DNA of 64,000 nucleotides, from the NCBI RefSeq assembly GCF_016863035.1, contig NZ_BOOC01000039.1, positions 29,181 through 93,180 of the forward strand, written 5' to 3'. Origin of the DNA: Microbispora corallina. GTDB lineage: Bacteria; Actinomycetota; Actinomycetes; Streptosporangiales; Streptosporangiaceae. Position 1 is the stretch's first letter, and the number at the start of each line of letters is the position of its first letter. Below, piece after piece: positions 7,661-16,860 of this stretch. The notes beneath the pieces are model-generated. The model saw nothing but the letters and a program-made list of their open reading frames with translations. It did not search any database and was not told the DNA's origin. A program made the position numbers and the translations under genes.

Positions 7661-8271
7661 ATCTGATTAGTGGGGCGCGGAGGGCTTCCGGTTACGTCGT
7701 CCGGCGCCGTATCCGAGCGTGGAGCGCCCGTGGATTCGTCTGCCGTCGTGGTCGCCGGCGCCGGGTCCCCGCTTGCGTGCTGGGTGCCGCCGCTTGTGTC
7801 GTCGGCCGGATGCGCGGCGGCTTCGCCTGCGTCGTCGGCCGGCTGCGTGGATGCGTCGTCCAGGGCCGCGCGCGCCTCCGCGAGGACGCGAGCGATGTGG
7901 GACGAACCCCTGGCGGGGACCTCGTGGAACCCGCGCTCCTGGTCGTACGCGATGTCGAGTCCGCCGTCGACGAGCCGTGACGCCCATCGTACGGCGGTCG
8001 CGACCTTGTCCTTGGGCACAGGGCGCCCCTGGGCGACGGCCGACAGGTTGCGCAGGTTCGTGGCCGGCCCGCTCTGGCTGTGCTCGCGCCGCAGTCGCCA
8101 GGGCAGGGCCCGGCTGTGGTCGGTCATCGGCTTGGACAGCCCGGCCGCCCGTTTCGCCTGCAGAATCCCGGACTCGGATACGCCGAAGTGCTCGGCCAGC
8201 CGGGCGTTCGACCACCCCTCGGCGGCCAGCCGGGCGAGCTCGTCCTGGTCGATGCGAGGCTTCCTCCCCAT
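7657..8271 (-). CDS. Helix-turn-helix protein with disordered tail, hypothetical
   Basis: The first 45 residues contain a homeodomain-like helix-turn-helix (ELARLAAEGWSNARLAEHFG, then VSESGILQAKRAAG). The middle (about 50-135) is helical (KDKVATAVRWASRLVDGGLDI), and the last 65 residues are disordered and rich in A, D, P and T. Similar proteins occur in phages and actinobacterial chromosomes as putative DNA-binding factors. The stop overlaps the start of the ECF-fusion gene by 4 bases (ATGA), so the two are probably one transcript and functionally linked. No promoter could be assigned in the short gap before the tRNA. Confidence 0.82.
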   Translation of the reverse strand: MGRKPRIDQDELARLAAEGWSNARLAEHFGVSESGILQAKRAAGLSKPMTDHSRALPWRLRREHSQSGPATNLRNLSAVAQGRPVPKDKVATAVRWASRLVDGGLDIAYDQERGFHEVPARGSSHIARVLAEARAALDDASTQPADDAGEAAAHPADDTSGGTQHASGDPAPATTTADESTGAPRSDTAPDDVTGSPPRPTNQM

Positions 8272-8351
8272 GATCCACAGCCTAGGCCTTCAGGTACGCA
8301 CGCGGCCGGAAACTACGCTAAGGTTGGGGAGTCGCCCGGGAGACTGGGCGC

Positions 8352-8425
8352 CGGGACGTAGCGCAGTTTGGCAGCGCACTTGACTGGGGGTCAAGGGGTC
8401 GTGGGTTCAAATCCCGCCGTCCCGA
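8352..8425 (+). tRNA. tRNA-Pro (anticodon GGG)
   Basis: A full cloverleaf can be drawn. The acceptor stem is CGGGACG with CGTCCCG. The anticodon stem is CTTGA with TCAAG, with the seven-base loop CTGGGGG giving anticodon GGG. The T arm is GTGGG with CCCGC around TTCAAAT. The discriminator base is A, and CCA is not encoded. The 3' end of such tRNAs is a common integration site, and accessory DNA starts right after this gene. Confidence 0.96.
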
Positions 8426-8444
8426 CACTGTTCTAGCAGCTCGG

Positions 8445-8478
8445 AGCCGTGATCACGAGAGTGTGATCACGGCTTTTC
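8445..8478 (+). terminator. Strong terminator after the tRNA
   Basis: AGCCGTGATCAC and GTGATCACGGCT form a perfect 12-base-pair stem with a six-base loop, directly followed by TTTC. It lies 20 bases after the tRNA. Confidence 0.88.
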
Positions 8479-8661
8479 TGTGTTTCGTTGCTCGTTTGTT
8501 GCTCGGACAAGCCGTCAGTTGCTAGCACCGCGCTGCCCGCCCTTGCCGCAGGCTGCCGTCTGTTCCGGCCATCGCGAGGCCCGGTACGCCGAGGATGTTC
8601 AAACGAAGTGGCGCCAGATAGGCATATGTGATCTACAGCGTAAAGGCCCGGGGTTTCTCAA

Positions 8662-9382
8662 CTACCCCCGACCAACCGGGTGGGCGAGGACCTTGCGGAG
8701 GACGCCGAGGTTGTAGGCGTGCAGCTTCTGCTCGGGCGTCTTGGGTGTGTAGTTGGTGTAGTCGAGGGCGAGTAGGACGGGGCCGCGCTGCAGGAGGAGC
8801 AGGGTGCTGACCGAGGCGCGTTCGCCGTTGCGATTCATGGTCTGCTCGATGCGGTAGCCGTGCCAGCCGAAGGAGTCGCGGGCGTACTTCTGCGGCATGG
8901 AGGTGCCGCTGATGCGAGTACGCGGATCCATCGGGGAGTTCGTGCTCCCGGAGTAGCGGCACCGGGGGAAGGTTCCTTCGTACCTGCTTCATGACGTGCG
9001 CGGCGTCGGCGTCTGTCGGCAGGACCCAGCCTTGCTGGGTGAGGTGCCCCCTGTAGGGCGAGCCGATCTCCTGCTTGGCGGTGGCGTAGCGCTTGTCGAT
9101 GGCCACGGTGGGAGTGTTCATCGGGTCGAGTGGTACGCAGACGTCGAGGTTGGTGATCGTGCCCGCGGGAACGGTGCGGGTCTCGCCACCGGACAGGCCG
9201 GCTGTCGCGGGGGTGAGGAACAGCGCGGTCACGTCCTCTCGGGTCCATCGCTTCGCTGCGAGGCTTGTCCGGTGAGCGGCGAGTGAGGAGCCGGATGCGG
9301 ACACCTGCATTCGGCCGTCGTCCCCAGCGGGCCCACCCCAGGCGGTGAGGGCCATGCCGGAGAGCCCAACGACGAAAGGCAT
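8662..9382 (-). pseudogene. Frameshifted exported protein, hypothetical
   Basis: Two minus-strand frames together make one protein. The N-terminal part (start near 9382, MPFVVGLSGMALTAWG as a signal-like segment) runs through WTREDVTALFLTPATAGLSG and GWVLPTDADAAHVMKQV. Near 8985-8995 the coding sense shifts frame and continues as RYEGTFPRCRYSGSTNSPMD ... LGVLRKVLAHPVGRG to the TAG at 8662. The protein looks like one of the actinobacterial extracellular sensor-type or lipoprotein-like proteins. A single-base indel explains the break; sequencing error is possible. Function is unknown. Confidence 0.6.
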
Positions 9383-9826
9383 CCACCTGCGCACTTCAGC
9401 TCCCAGAGTCGACCGACAACGCCCGACAGATTCTGAAGCAGGGAGGTCGGACTCGTGGCCGTGCACCTCCTCAATATGGGCGTCTCCACGACATCTCTTT
9501 GGCCGTGCCTGAACTTGTCTTGGGTGGTTCCAGGCCAGGGCACGAGATCTTGTACGGCGCCGTTGACTCGCTGCCCATGGCAAGTGGTCGGCCGCCCGGC
9601 ATCGCCATCACTTTCGAAGGCCGGCTATCCCCAGCCTTCCGATTGCACAATCAAGATGAGTTACACCACTGACTACTGGATGGACGCCGAGGTGGCGGTA
9701 CGAGGGCTGTGCGAATGTCGGTCGAGTCATTTATCGTGACCACGGTCACGTAGGCGATGCCTGGTCAGTCGTCCTACGCCAGTTGTTGCTGGCCATGCAC
9801 CAGATCCCCCTACCCCCCGAGGAAGC
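9383..9826. other. Gene-poor stretch upstream of the restriction gene
   Basis: About 440 bases without a convincing gene. Short open frames on either strand lack coding bias. A 16-base palindrome lies at 9735-9750, and a Shine-Dalgarno sequence (GAGGA) precedes the DUF262 gene. Confidence 0.5.
9735..9750. promoter_or_regulatory. Palindrome upstream of the GmrSD-like gene, operator candidate
   Basis: CGTGACC-AC-GGTCACG is a perfect 7-base inverted repeat with a 2-base centre, 76 bases before the restriction gene. It is a plausible dimeric repressor site; no regulator could be linked to it. Confidence 0.4.
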
Positions 9827-11683
9827 ATGAAAGCGGAGACTCGCACCCCTGCGGAAATTTTCAACGGCACCGTCCGATACGTCATCCCGCTCTTTCAACG
9901 GCCCTACGTATGGAACAAGGCCGACCAGTGGGAGCCCCTGTGGGACGACGTACACGCGGTCGCCGAGCAGGTGCTCGAGACGCTGGACAGCTACGGTGGG
10001 GAGGCCAACATCCCGCCGCACTTCCTGGGTGCCATCGTCCTGGAGCAGCAGTGGACCCAGTCCGGTTTCGTTCCGGTGAGGAATGTCATCGACGGCCAGC
10101 AGCGGTTGACCACGCTGCAGATCCTGCTCGACGCCGCACAACTGGTAGCCGAGCAGTACGGGCTGCCCATCGACGCCAAGGCTCTCGAAGCGGTCGTCCT
10201 TAACAGCCCTGATCTTACGCAGCACCCCGACGAGGTCTTCAAGGTTTGGCCGACCGACCGGGACCAGGACGCGTATCGGGCCGTGATGGATAACGACGGG
10301 GCGGTCACGGAGGATCTCGCCACCAGCAGCATCGCCCGGGCCCACGCATACTTCGCCGAGAAGATCACCGAGTGGGTGGAGCCCGAGGGGGACGAGGAGA
10401 AGCGTAGGCGGCGCATCTCCGCGCTGACCCGGGCGCTCCGCAGCCATCTCAAGCTGGTCGTCATCGACCTGGAGCCTGGCGATAACGCGCAGGTCATCTT
10501 CGAGACCCTTAACCATCGAGGCACGCCGCTTCTGGCCGCCGACCTGATCAAGAATCTGGTCTTTCAGCTTGCTGCGCAGCAGAAGGATGACCTGAAGAGC
10601 CTCTACGAGCAGTACTGGAAGCCGTTCGATTCCAACAAGTGGCGGCGAGACGTCCGGCAGGGGCGGCTCTACCGGCCCTACGCCGACATCTTCATGAACT
10701 ACTGGCTGGTCACGCGCCTGCTGCGCGACGTACCCGCGGACCGGGTGTTCACCGAGTTCCGTGACCACGTCCGGCGCGCGCAGTTGCCAGCCAAGGAGAT
10801 CATGCGGGACATCGCCGCCGACGCCCAGGTCTACGCCGGGCTGGAGGGCCTGCCCTGGGACTCCATGGAGGGCACCTTCTACTACCGAGTCATCCGGGTC
10901 ATGGAGGCCTCCGTCGTCGGGCCCTTCCTGCTGTGGATCCTGCGCTGGCCCGAGCAGCGGATGCCGGCCGAACAGAAGCACAAGGCGCTCGCAGCCATGG
11001 AGAGCTGGCTGGTCCGCCGCATGCTGTGCAAGCTCACTACGAAGAACTACAACCGCATCCTCCTCGAGCTTCTCCGGGAGCTCGACCAGGGCGGCCCGGA
11101 GATCGCGGGAGACGTGACGGAGAGGTTCCTCAGCAGGAGCACGGCCTCCGCCGTCTACTGGCCGTCCGACGAGGAAGTCATCCAGGCGGCACAGACGGTC
11201 AAGGTGTACAGGGATCTGACCCGTGGCCGTCTCCGGATGGTCCTCGAAGCGCTGGAGGACAAGACCAGGGACAAGTACGCCGAACACGACCACTGCCCGC
11301 GCGGCAACCTGACGATCGAGCACATCATGCCTCAGAGCTGGAGCGAGTACTGGAGTGTTCCGGTCCACGATCACGCCGCCCGGCAGCGCCGTGAGATCCT
11401 GGTGCAGACGCTCGGTAACGTGACCTTGGTCAACGAGTACCTGAATCCCAAGCTGTCCAACCGTCCCTGGACCGACTCGGCAGCGATTTCGGACCAAGTG
11501 GAGCCGGCGTTCGGCAAGCGGACCCTGCTCGCGAAGTACAGCATGCTGAAGCTGAACTCCGAAATCGTGGAGCAGCACCAGGAATCGTGGACCGACGAGG
11601 CGATTCTCGAGCGCTCGACCACCTTGGCGCATCGCCTCATCGAGATCTGGCTCCGGCCAGCTATCGAGACGCAGGAGTCCTGA
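9827..11683 (+). CDS. GmrSD-like DUF262/DUF1524 modification-dependent endonuclease
   Basis: The N-terminal half of this 618-residue protein is a DUF262 domain with the ParB-like NTPase signature (FQRPYVWNK near residue 24; VIDGQQRLTTLQ near 87). The C-terminal third is a DUF1524/GmrD HNH nuclease (NLTIEHIMPQSW near 493; TLGNVTLVNEYLNPKLSNR near 530). In characterised members of this family, type IV restriction enzymes such as GmrSD and BrxU, the DUF262 part hydrolyses NTP and the HNH part cuts modified phage DNA. All key motif residues are present and the length is normal. It stands alone with no methylase, which fits a type IV enzyme, and it lies beside the decayed McrC-like remnant. Confidence 0.9.
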   Translation: MKAETRTPAEIFNGTVRYVIPLFQRPYVWNKADQWEPLWDDVHAVAEQVLETLDSYGGEANIPPHFLGAIVLEQQWTQSGFVPVRNVIDGQQRLTTLQILLDAAQLVAEQYGLPIDAKALEAVVLNSPDLTQHPDEVFKVWPTDRDQDAYRAVMDNDGAVTEDLATSSIARAHAYFAEKITEWVEPEGDEEKRRRRISALTRALRSHLKLVVIDLEPGDNAQVIFETLNHRGTPLLAADLIKNLVFQLAAQQKDDLKSLYEQYWKPFDSNKWRRDVRQGRLYRPYADIFMNYWLVTRLLRDVPADRVFTEFRDHVRRAQLPAKEIMRDIAADAQVYAGLEGLPWDSMEGTFYYRVIRVMEASVVGPFLLWILRWPEQRMPAEQKHKALAAMESWLVRRMLCKLTTKNYNRILLELLRELDQGGPEIAGDVTERFLSRSTASAVYWPSDEEVIQAAQTVKVYRDLTRGRLRMVLEALEDKTRDKYAEHDHCPRGNLTIEHIMPQSWSEYWSVPVHDHAARQRREILVQTLGNVTLVNEYLNPKLSNRPWTDSAAISDQVEPAFGKRTLLAKYSMLKLNSEIVEQHQESWTDEAILERSTTLAHRLIEIWLRPAIETQES

Positions 11684-11804
11684 AGGTTCGCTCTCGATAC
11701 GGAGTTGCCAGGCCTCTTCCCCGACGAGACACCTGTCCTGATGACCATCAGCTGGCACGCGCTCGCGATCGATGCTGGGCCGGAGGACGTTTTCCGCCAA
11801 TTCC

Positions 11805-12090
11805 TCAGACGGCGGCGAGCAACTGCGCTGGTGGCAGTGTCAGATTGAGTGCGTGACGCCGATTCTGTAGGTCGCTTCGCCCGCCGTAAGGCCGGAATGC
11901 CTCCGCCAGCGCCACGGTGACGAACCCTCGAAGACCCGCCGCATCTCCAGCAGCAATCCGTCCACGCGTACCGCCGTGCCGTCTCGTCCAGTTCGTACGA
12001 CCGTCCTCGCAGCAAGAGTTCGGCGAGCCTCAGCGCCCGTATGGTAGCGGGCGTAGAGCCGGCTGGGTTGCCAGGCTGGTAGTGGCATGC
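11805..12090 (-). pseudogene. Decayed McrC-like fragment
   Basis: No single frame is intact, but three minus-strand frames read in turn give a coherent sequence: ALRLAELLLRGRSYELDETA, then VRVDGLLLEMRRVFEG, then FVTVALAEAFRPYGGRSDLQ. This resembles the middle of McrC-family subunits of modified-cytosine restriction systems, in which DM(or EM)xxVFExFVTxAL is typical. At least three frameshifts are needed, and both ends are lost. One end abuts the IS110 remnant. Assignment is by eye; the gene is dead either way. Confidence 0.5.
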
Positions 12091-12099
12091 ACCAGCGGA

Positions 12100-12556
12100 G
12101 ACACTTGACCGCCGAGTCCTTGGCGATCTTTACCAGGCGGATCATCTCGACGGCGCCGTCGCCGTCCTTGGCGATGGCGGTGGCCTGCCCGGACAGCACC
12201 GCTCTGGCCGCGTTCTCCGCGTCGATGGCGTCGGTCTTGCCCCGCCGTCGCCTGGTGGCCCGGTCGGGCCGGTTGGCCTCCAGGACCTGGAGGTGGTTGC
12301 GGCGTAGGTGCCGGGTCAGGGCGGTTCCGTGCGAGCTGGTGCCTTCGACGCCGGCCCGTCGCAGCCGCCCGTGTCCCCGCGCCCAGTCCAGCAGGGCTGC
12401 GTAACCGTTGGCGTGGGCGGGGAACGACTTGGTGCCGACCAGCACGCCCATCACGGTGATCACGGCTGCGACGTGGGCGTCGGCGTGGGTGTCCACACCG
12501 AGCACGACCTGCTCGGTGTCGTGCTCGGCCACGGTGGGGGCATCTGTGGGGGTCAC
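12100..12556 (-). pseudogene. IS110-family transposase, N-terminal fragment
   Basis: The fragment begins at a GTG (12556). It shows the DEDD/RuvC-like N-terminal domain of IS110 transposases (VVLGVDTHADAHVAAV near residue 16; RRGKTDAIDAENAARAV near 110). It loses similarity after AKDSAV at about 12105, so the C-terminal serine-containing Transposase_20 half is missing. It is fused to the McrC-like remnant. The region 12557-12762 upstream is probably the IS left end and holds no other gene. Confidence 0.85.
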
Positions 12557-12762
12557 CTGGGCTCCTCGAAAGCGGGGCAGGGGGTCGCCCGCCAGGCAGA
12601 GGAGGTCAGGACTGTGACGATGCGCTCGCAAGGCCCCTATGGGGACACATCCCCGCCTGGTCGGCGGCACCGCCCACGCTCAGGCGACAGGTCATCACGA
12701 AGGCACGACGGCCAGTCTCAAGCTGGGTCAGACCTGAGCGTTCCGGGCGGTGCCCTTTCAGT

Positions 12763-13785
12763 CTCACAGTCCTCAAGCGCAGTCTGGTCCTGTGGGTGAC
12801 CGACACGACCCGGTGAAGCTGGCGGTGTTCATCGCCGCTCACAGGACCGATCACGGTATCCCGTACGCGACCTCGTGCCGGGCGGTGGGCCGCTCGGTCG
12901 CCTGGCTGTACAAATGGCTCGGCCGTGCCCGGGAGGGACCGGGTCCCCGCCAACAGCGGCGGCCGTGCCTGACCGAGGCGGTGGTCTCGATGTTCTGGGA
13001 ACGCAAGGGCGCCGACGGATCGCCCCGCATCGCCGAGCATTTGCGCCGCAAGGGGTGGCGCGTCTCGGACAACACGGTGGCGGACATCATGCGCGGGCGG
13101 GGGCTGGCCGCCCGGCCGGGCCGCGGGCGTAAGAACACCACGCGCCCAGACGGCGGCCGCTGGCACGCTCCGGACCGGCTGCGGCGGGACTTCACGGTGC
13201 CCGCTGCCGACCGGCGGTGGGCCGGCGACGGCACCGAGGTCCCCACCGGGGAGGGAACGTTGCAGCTGGCGGCGGTGTCGGATCTGTTCTCCCGCCGCAT
13301 CGTGGGGTATGCCGTGAGCGCCCACCATGATGCGGCTCTGGCGCTGGGCGCGTTGCAGATGGCGGTGGCCGTGCGCGGCGGGAGCGTGACCGGGGTGGTG
13401 ATGCACACCGAAGGGGGCGGCGAGTACACCGCACACCTGTTCCGGGCCGCCTGTCAGCGGCTGGGCATCGAGCAGTCGATGGGCCGCAGCGGATCGGCGC
13501 TGGACAACGCTGCGGCCGAGTCGCTGTTCTCCTCGATGGAGTTCGAGCTGTTCGGCCTGGCCGGGCCGTTCACCGGTCACGTCGAGGCGCGCCGGCCGGT
13601 GGCCGCCTGGGTCGACGATTCAATCATCAGGGGTTGCATACCGCCAACGGGTTGCGGCCGCCGGTGGAGTTCGAGCGGCTGGAGGTGGCCGAGCAGGACA
13701 AGATCCGCGCTCGGATCGCCGAGACCAGGCAGGCCCGGCGGGCACGCAGAGCCGCAGCACGGCAGAGCAACAAGGAGGCGGCATG
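12763..13785 (+). pseudogene. IS3-family element, orfA remnant plus frameshifted orfB
   Basis: Only the last residues of orfA survive (LKRSLVLWVTDTTR at about 12763). OrfB follows from about 12790 (GDRHDPVKLAVFIAAHRTDH) through the rve integrase core (WAGDGTEVPTGEG; DNAAAESLFSSMEFE). The second catalytic Asp is replaced: HTEGGGEYT instead of the usual HTDxGxEYT. One base is missing near 13619, after which the frame continues as NHQGLHTANGLRPPVEFERL to the TGA at 13785. The element is inactive. The better preserved relative at 24.6 kb has the same layout. Confidence 0.85.
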
Positions 13786-14031
13786 AGCCGCCACGGCCTT
13801 TTGAGGACCGCGTGCGGGCCCGGGGCGCGGCGCAGCGTACCGGGAAGAGTCGCTTCGCGATCGCGGTGCGACGGCCTACGGCCGCCCTTGACCCCGGAGC
13901 CTCCACGGCCCGGAGGGCAGGAGAAGCGGGCAGGACGGGGCCTGCCCGACGCGAGGACGCGCGGCGAACGAGCAAGATCCTAAAGCCCAAAGATGATCAA
14001 GCAGGGCCTCAACGGAACGAGGGGATTGTCA
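13786..14031. other. No recognisable gene
   Basis: About 245 bases between the IS3 remnant and a small membrane protein gene. Open frames are present on the plus strand, but the sequence is low in recognisable coding character. I see nothing that I can name. Confidence 0.4.
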
Positions 14032-14283
14032 TCATCGCAGGAGCAGGTAGATGGTGAAGGGCAGGCACAACGCGGCCCAGATGATGATGAAGCGCCACGT
14101 GGCAGCCCACGTGACCATGGCCTTGGCGGCCAGGGTGCCCACTACCAAAGCGATCACCACCAGGACGATCACTGCGCTGGCCTTGGGCGTCTCCGCGGTG
14201 GTAGCTACGGAGCTGGGGGTGGGGGCCTGCGTTCGCGGGCGTCGCCCGCTGGCCTGGCGGGTCGGGTAAGGGCTGCTACTCAC
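14032..14283 (-). CDS. Small membrane protein, hypothetical
   Basis: An 83-residue protein starting at a GTG (14283) with AAAGGA upstream. The first 30 residues are hydrophilic (SSSPYPTRQASGRRPRTQAP). Two membrane segments follow, at about residues 36-54 (ASAVIVLVVIALVVGTLAA) and 58-80 (TWAATWRFIIIWAALCLPF). I do not recognise the family. It is divergent from the NB-ARC gene with 158 bases between them. Confidence 0.55.
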   Translation of the reverse strand: MSSSPYPTRQASGRRPRTQAPTPSSVATTAETPKASAVIVLVVIALVVGTLAAKAMVTWAATWRFIIIWAALCLPFTIYLLLR

Positions 14284-14441
14284 CAGAGAGTCCTTTCCTA
14301 AACAGCTTGGTGGCAGCAGGGTCGGCTTTGAGGGCGTTCGACTTCGAGACGAAATCGATAGTTGTTTGTCGGCCCTGGTCACAGTGGAGGGGTGTGTGCT
14401 CAGTTCTGGTATGGAAGCGAACGCCCAACGGGAGCTAGAAG

Positions 14442-16838
14442 ATGGGGATCGACCCGGCGCGGATCCAGACCGGCGAGCAACTACGGGAGCAGCTACAGGA
14501 GCTGTTCCACTCCGGCGGGTGGAGCGTACATAGGCTCGCCGATAAGGCACGCCTGAGCGCGGCCACAGTGCAGGGGATCGTCAAAGGCACCACTCGCCTG
14601 CCGCAGACCCGTACGTTACGGAAGATCGTCAAGGCCTGCGGGCAGGACCCGGAACCGTGGGTTGCGGCGCGGGGACGCGCGATCCAAGCCGCCAAGCAGC
14701 TGGTCGCCAGCGATCCGCGATTCGGCGGACGACATGACGACATCACAGCCCTGGACAAAGTGCGTGCCGAGTTCCGGCGCCAAGACCGCCCGTGCGTGAT
14801 AGTCCTTTTTGGCAGCCCTGGCGTCGGGAAGACTATGCTCGCAGAACAGTGGGCTGCGCGGGTCTGCGAAAGCGGCATCTTCATCGGCAAGGCCCTCGAA
14901 CCTCTTAATCTACGCGGATTCTCCGCCGAGGGTCCGCTTACCCGCACCGACGTGGCGAAGGCACTGCTCCAACGCCTCGGGGTCAGCAGTGATCTCGTCC
15001 CCCGGGAAGACGATGAATGCGCACGCATGATCCGGAGGCACTTGGAGGCTTCCTCTCACCTGTTGCTGCTCGACAATGTGGGGGAGACCGAGGCGATACG
15101 CGATTTCCTTCCGAAGGTTGGGACCTCGATCGTTGTCATCACTAGCCGTGGTCCGCTAATCGGGTTTGGCGTTAAGGAATACCTGGTGCGGCGCGAGGTG
15201 CGGCGGCTTTCCCCGGACGGGAGCCTGGAGCTGTTGACCAGGTGGCTTCCAGAACGCGGGGACACGGAGCTCGATGACCGTGAGCGCGTGGCCGAGCTCT
15301 GCTTCCACCTGCCATTGGCCCTCGGCATCGTGGCGTCGCGCCTCGCAAGCGATCGGGAACTGAGGTTCCAGGATGTCGCCGAACAGCTTGAGTGGCGTGG
15401 CACCCTGCGAGCCCTTGGCGGAACCCGGAGCGAGGAAACCAACCTCGAAACGGTTTACTCGTGGTCCTACAATGCGCTCACCCCGGCCGCGCGGCGGATC
15501 TACCGGTTGCTCACGCTACGGCTAGGCGAGGGCATCGACGCCTACGCCGTCGCTTTGACGGGCGGTATCGGCCTCGCCGAGGCCGACGAAATGATCCGTG
15601 AGTTCCGGGACACGGGCCTGATCACGAGCCGGGGCAAACGGTTCGACATTCATGACCTGCTCTACGACTTTGCGTTGGCCCGGCGCATTCAGGAGGAGGA
15701 GCCTGGAGCCGCCTTCGAATTCTACTCCCGGGTCCTACCGGCTTATTATGGCTGCGTCAACCACGCCTTCAACGTGGTGAACAAACAAAACCCCATGGTC
15801 GATGCGGAGTTCCTGGCCGACTGGCGCAACGACGACGGCACGAGGACGGTTGGAGCAGATCCTGCCTCCGCCAGCAGGTGGTTCGGTGAAGAACGGGCTA
15901 ATCTCGTCCACCTTGCCACCGCCGCCTGTGAGCTCGTGCCACCTCCATCCGAGGCGCCCCGGCTAGCCTTTGCCCTTTTCTACTTCCTCGACATCCAGCA
16001 CCACTGGGGCACATGGGCCAGCGTCATCGAAGCGGGCCTGCGTTCGGCCGATGCTCTCAACGACCTGTGGTCCAAGGCCCGCCTCCTTCGCGACAGCGGC
16101 CGTCTTAGGTACGTCCGAATCCGCGACCTTCATGACCGGCTGCACGATTCGGACTCCGGCGACACCGCCTGGCGCGCGGACGCCCTCACCGCCTGCAGTG
16201 AGGCGACTGGCTTCCTCAACGCGAGCGCCGACCATTATCGCAGGCACGGCGGACATCCGGACGAGGCGATCGTCGTCCAACGGGAGCTGGCCGACGTCAG
16301 CCTCGAAGTCGCCAAGCTCAGCCGGAGGCAGGAGGCCTTCACACTGGCGATCAACCGCTACCGCGCCGTCGAAGACATGTGGAAGAGATCCACCAGCAGC
16401 GTTCGGGACGTCTCCCTTCTCTCGCTCCAGCTGCCGATGAGCGAGGCCTACCGCCTACACGGTGACCTCGATGCGGCCCAGGAGTGCCTGAAAACGGCGA
16501 GGGACATGCTCGCCAGCGGCGCCGTCTCCCACGCCAACCTCGAACCGCATCTCTACCGCCACGAGGCAGCTCTCAACGAGGCGCGAGGCGATCTAGAGGC
16601 CGCCGCCGCATGCTGGGACAGGACAGTGGCGCTATTCGGTGACACCGAGGAGCGATGGCTCCACCGGGCCAGGGCACTCGCCCAGCGCGGACTGCTCCTG
16701 TCCAAGCTGGGCAACCGACACGCCCGGGACTCCCTGCAAGACGCCCGCAATCTTCTCGACAAACACGACTCCCCAGAGGCAGCTGTTGTCCAGACTTGGC
16801 TTGACCGGCTCAGCGAAAGATCGTCCCCGGCACACTAG
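14442..16838 (+). CDS. HTH-NB-ARC STAND ATPase with TPR-like C-terminus
   Basis: Of 798 residues, about 10-65 form an XRE-type helix-turn-helix (WSVHRLADKARLSAATVQGI). About 115-370 are an NB-ARC ATPase: Walker A GSPGVGKTMLAEQW near 124, Walker B HLLLLDN near 205, an ITSR sensor near 228 and a HLPLALGIVAS motif near 288. A winged-helix segment and a long helical region with TPR-like repeats follow (about 440-790; EAYRLHGDLDAAQECLKTAR). STAND proteins like this use the repeats to sense a signal and then oligomerise. Actinomycetes have them as transcriptional regulators, and related proteins act in antiphage defence. The IS and restriction neighbours favour an accessory or defence role, but this is inference. 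Confidence 0.88.
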   Translation: MGIDPARIQTGEQLREQLQELFHSGGWSVHRLADKARLSAATVQGIVKGTTRLPQTRTLRKIVKACGQDPEPWVAARGRAIQAAKQLVASDPRFGGRHDDITALDKVRAEFRRQDRPCVIVLFGSPGVGKTMLAEQWAARVCESGIFIGKALEPLNLRGFSAEGPLTRTDVAKALLQRLGVSSDLVPREDDECARMIRRHLEASSHLLLLDNVGETEAIRDFLPKVGTSIVVITSRGPLIGFGVKEYLVRREVRRLSPDGSLELLTRWLPERGDTELDDRERVAELCFHLPLALGIVASRLASDRELRFQDVAEQLEWRGTLRALGGTRSEETNLETVYSWSYNALTPAARRIYRLLTLRLGEGIDAYAVALTGGIGLAEADEMIREFRDTGLITSRGKRFDIHDLLYDFALARRIQEEEPGAAFEFYSRVLPAYYGCVNHAFNVVNKQNPMVDAEFLADWRNDDGTRTVGADPASASRWFGEERANLVHLATAACELVPPPSEAPRLAFALFYFLDIQHHWGTWASVIEAGLRSADALNDLWSKARLLRDSGRLRYVRIRDLHDRLHDSDSGDTAWRADALTACSEATGFLNASADHYRRHGGHPDEAIVVQRELADVSLEVAKLSRRQEAFTLAINRYRAVEDMWKRSTSSVRDVSLLSLQLPMSEAYRLHGDLDAAQECLKTARDMLASGAVSHANLEPHLYRHEAALNEARGDLEAAAACWDRTVALFGDTEERWLHRARALAQRGLLLSKLGNRHARDSLQDARNLLDKHDSPEAAVVQTWLDRLSERSSPAH

Positions 16839-16860
16839 TGATCAAGATTGGAACCGTCAG

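Noticed and set aside
9746..11800. A 684-residue minus-strand frame
   Set aside because: Opposite the DUF262/HNH gene; composition typical of a shadow.
11690..11838. A short plus-strand frame after the restriction gene (TELPGLFPDETPVLMTISWH)
   Set aside because: No ribosome binding site or family match, and it overlaps the McrC-like remnant on the other strand.
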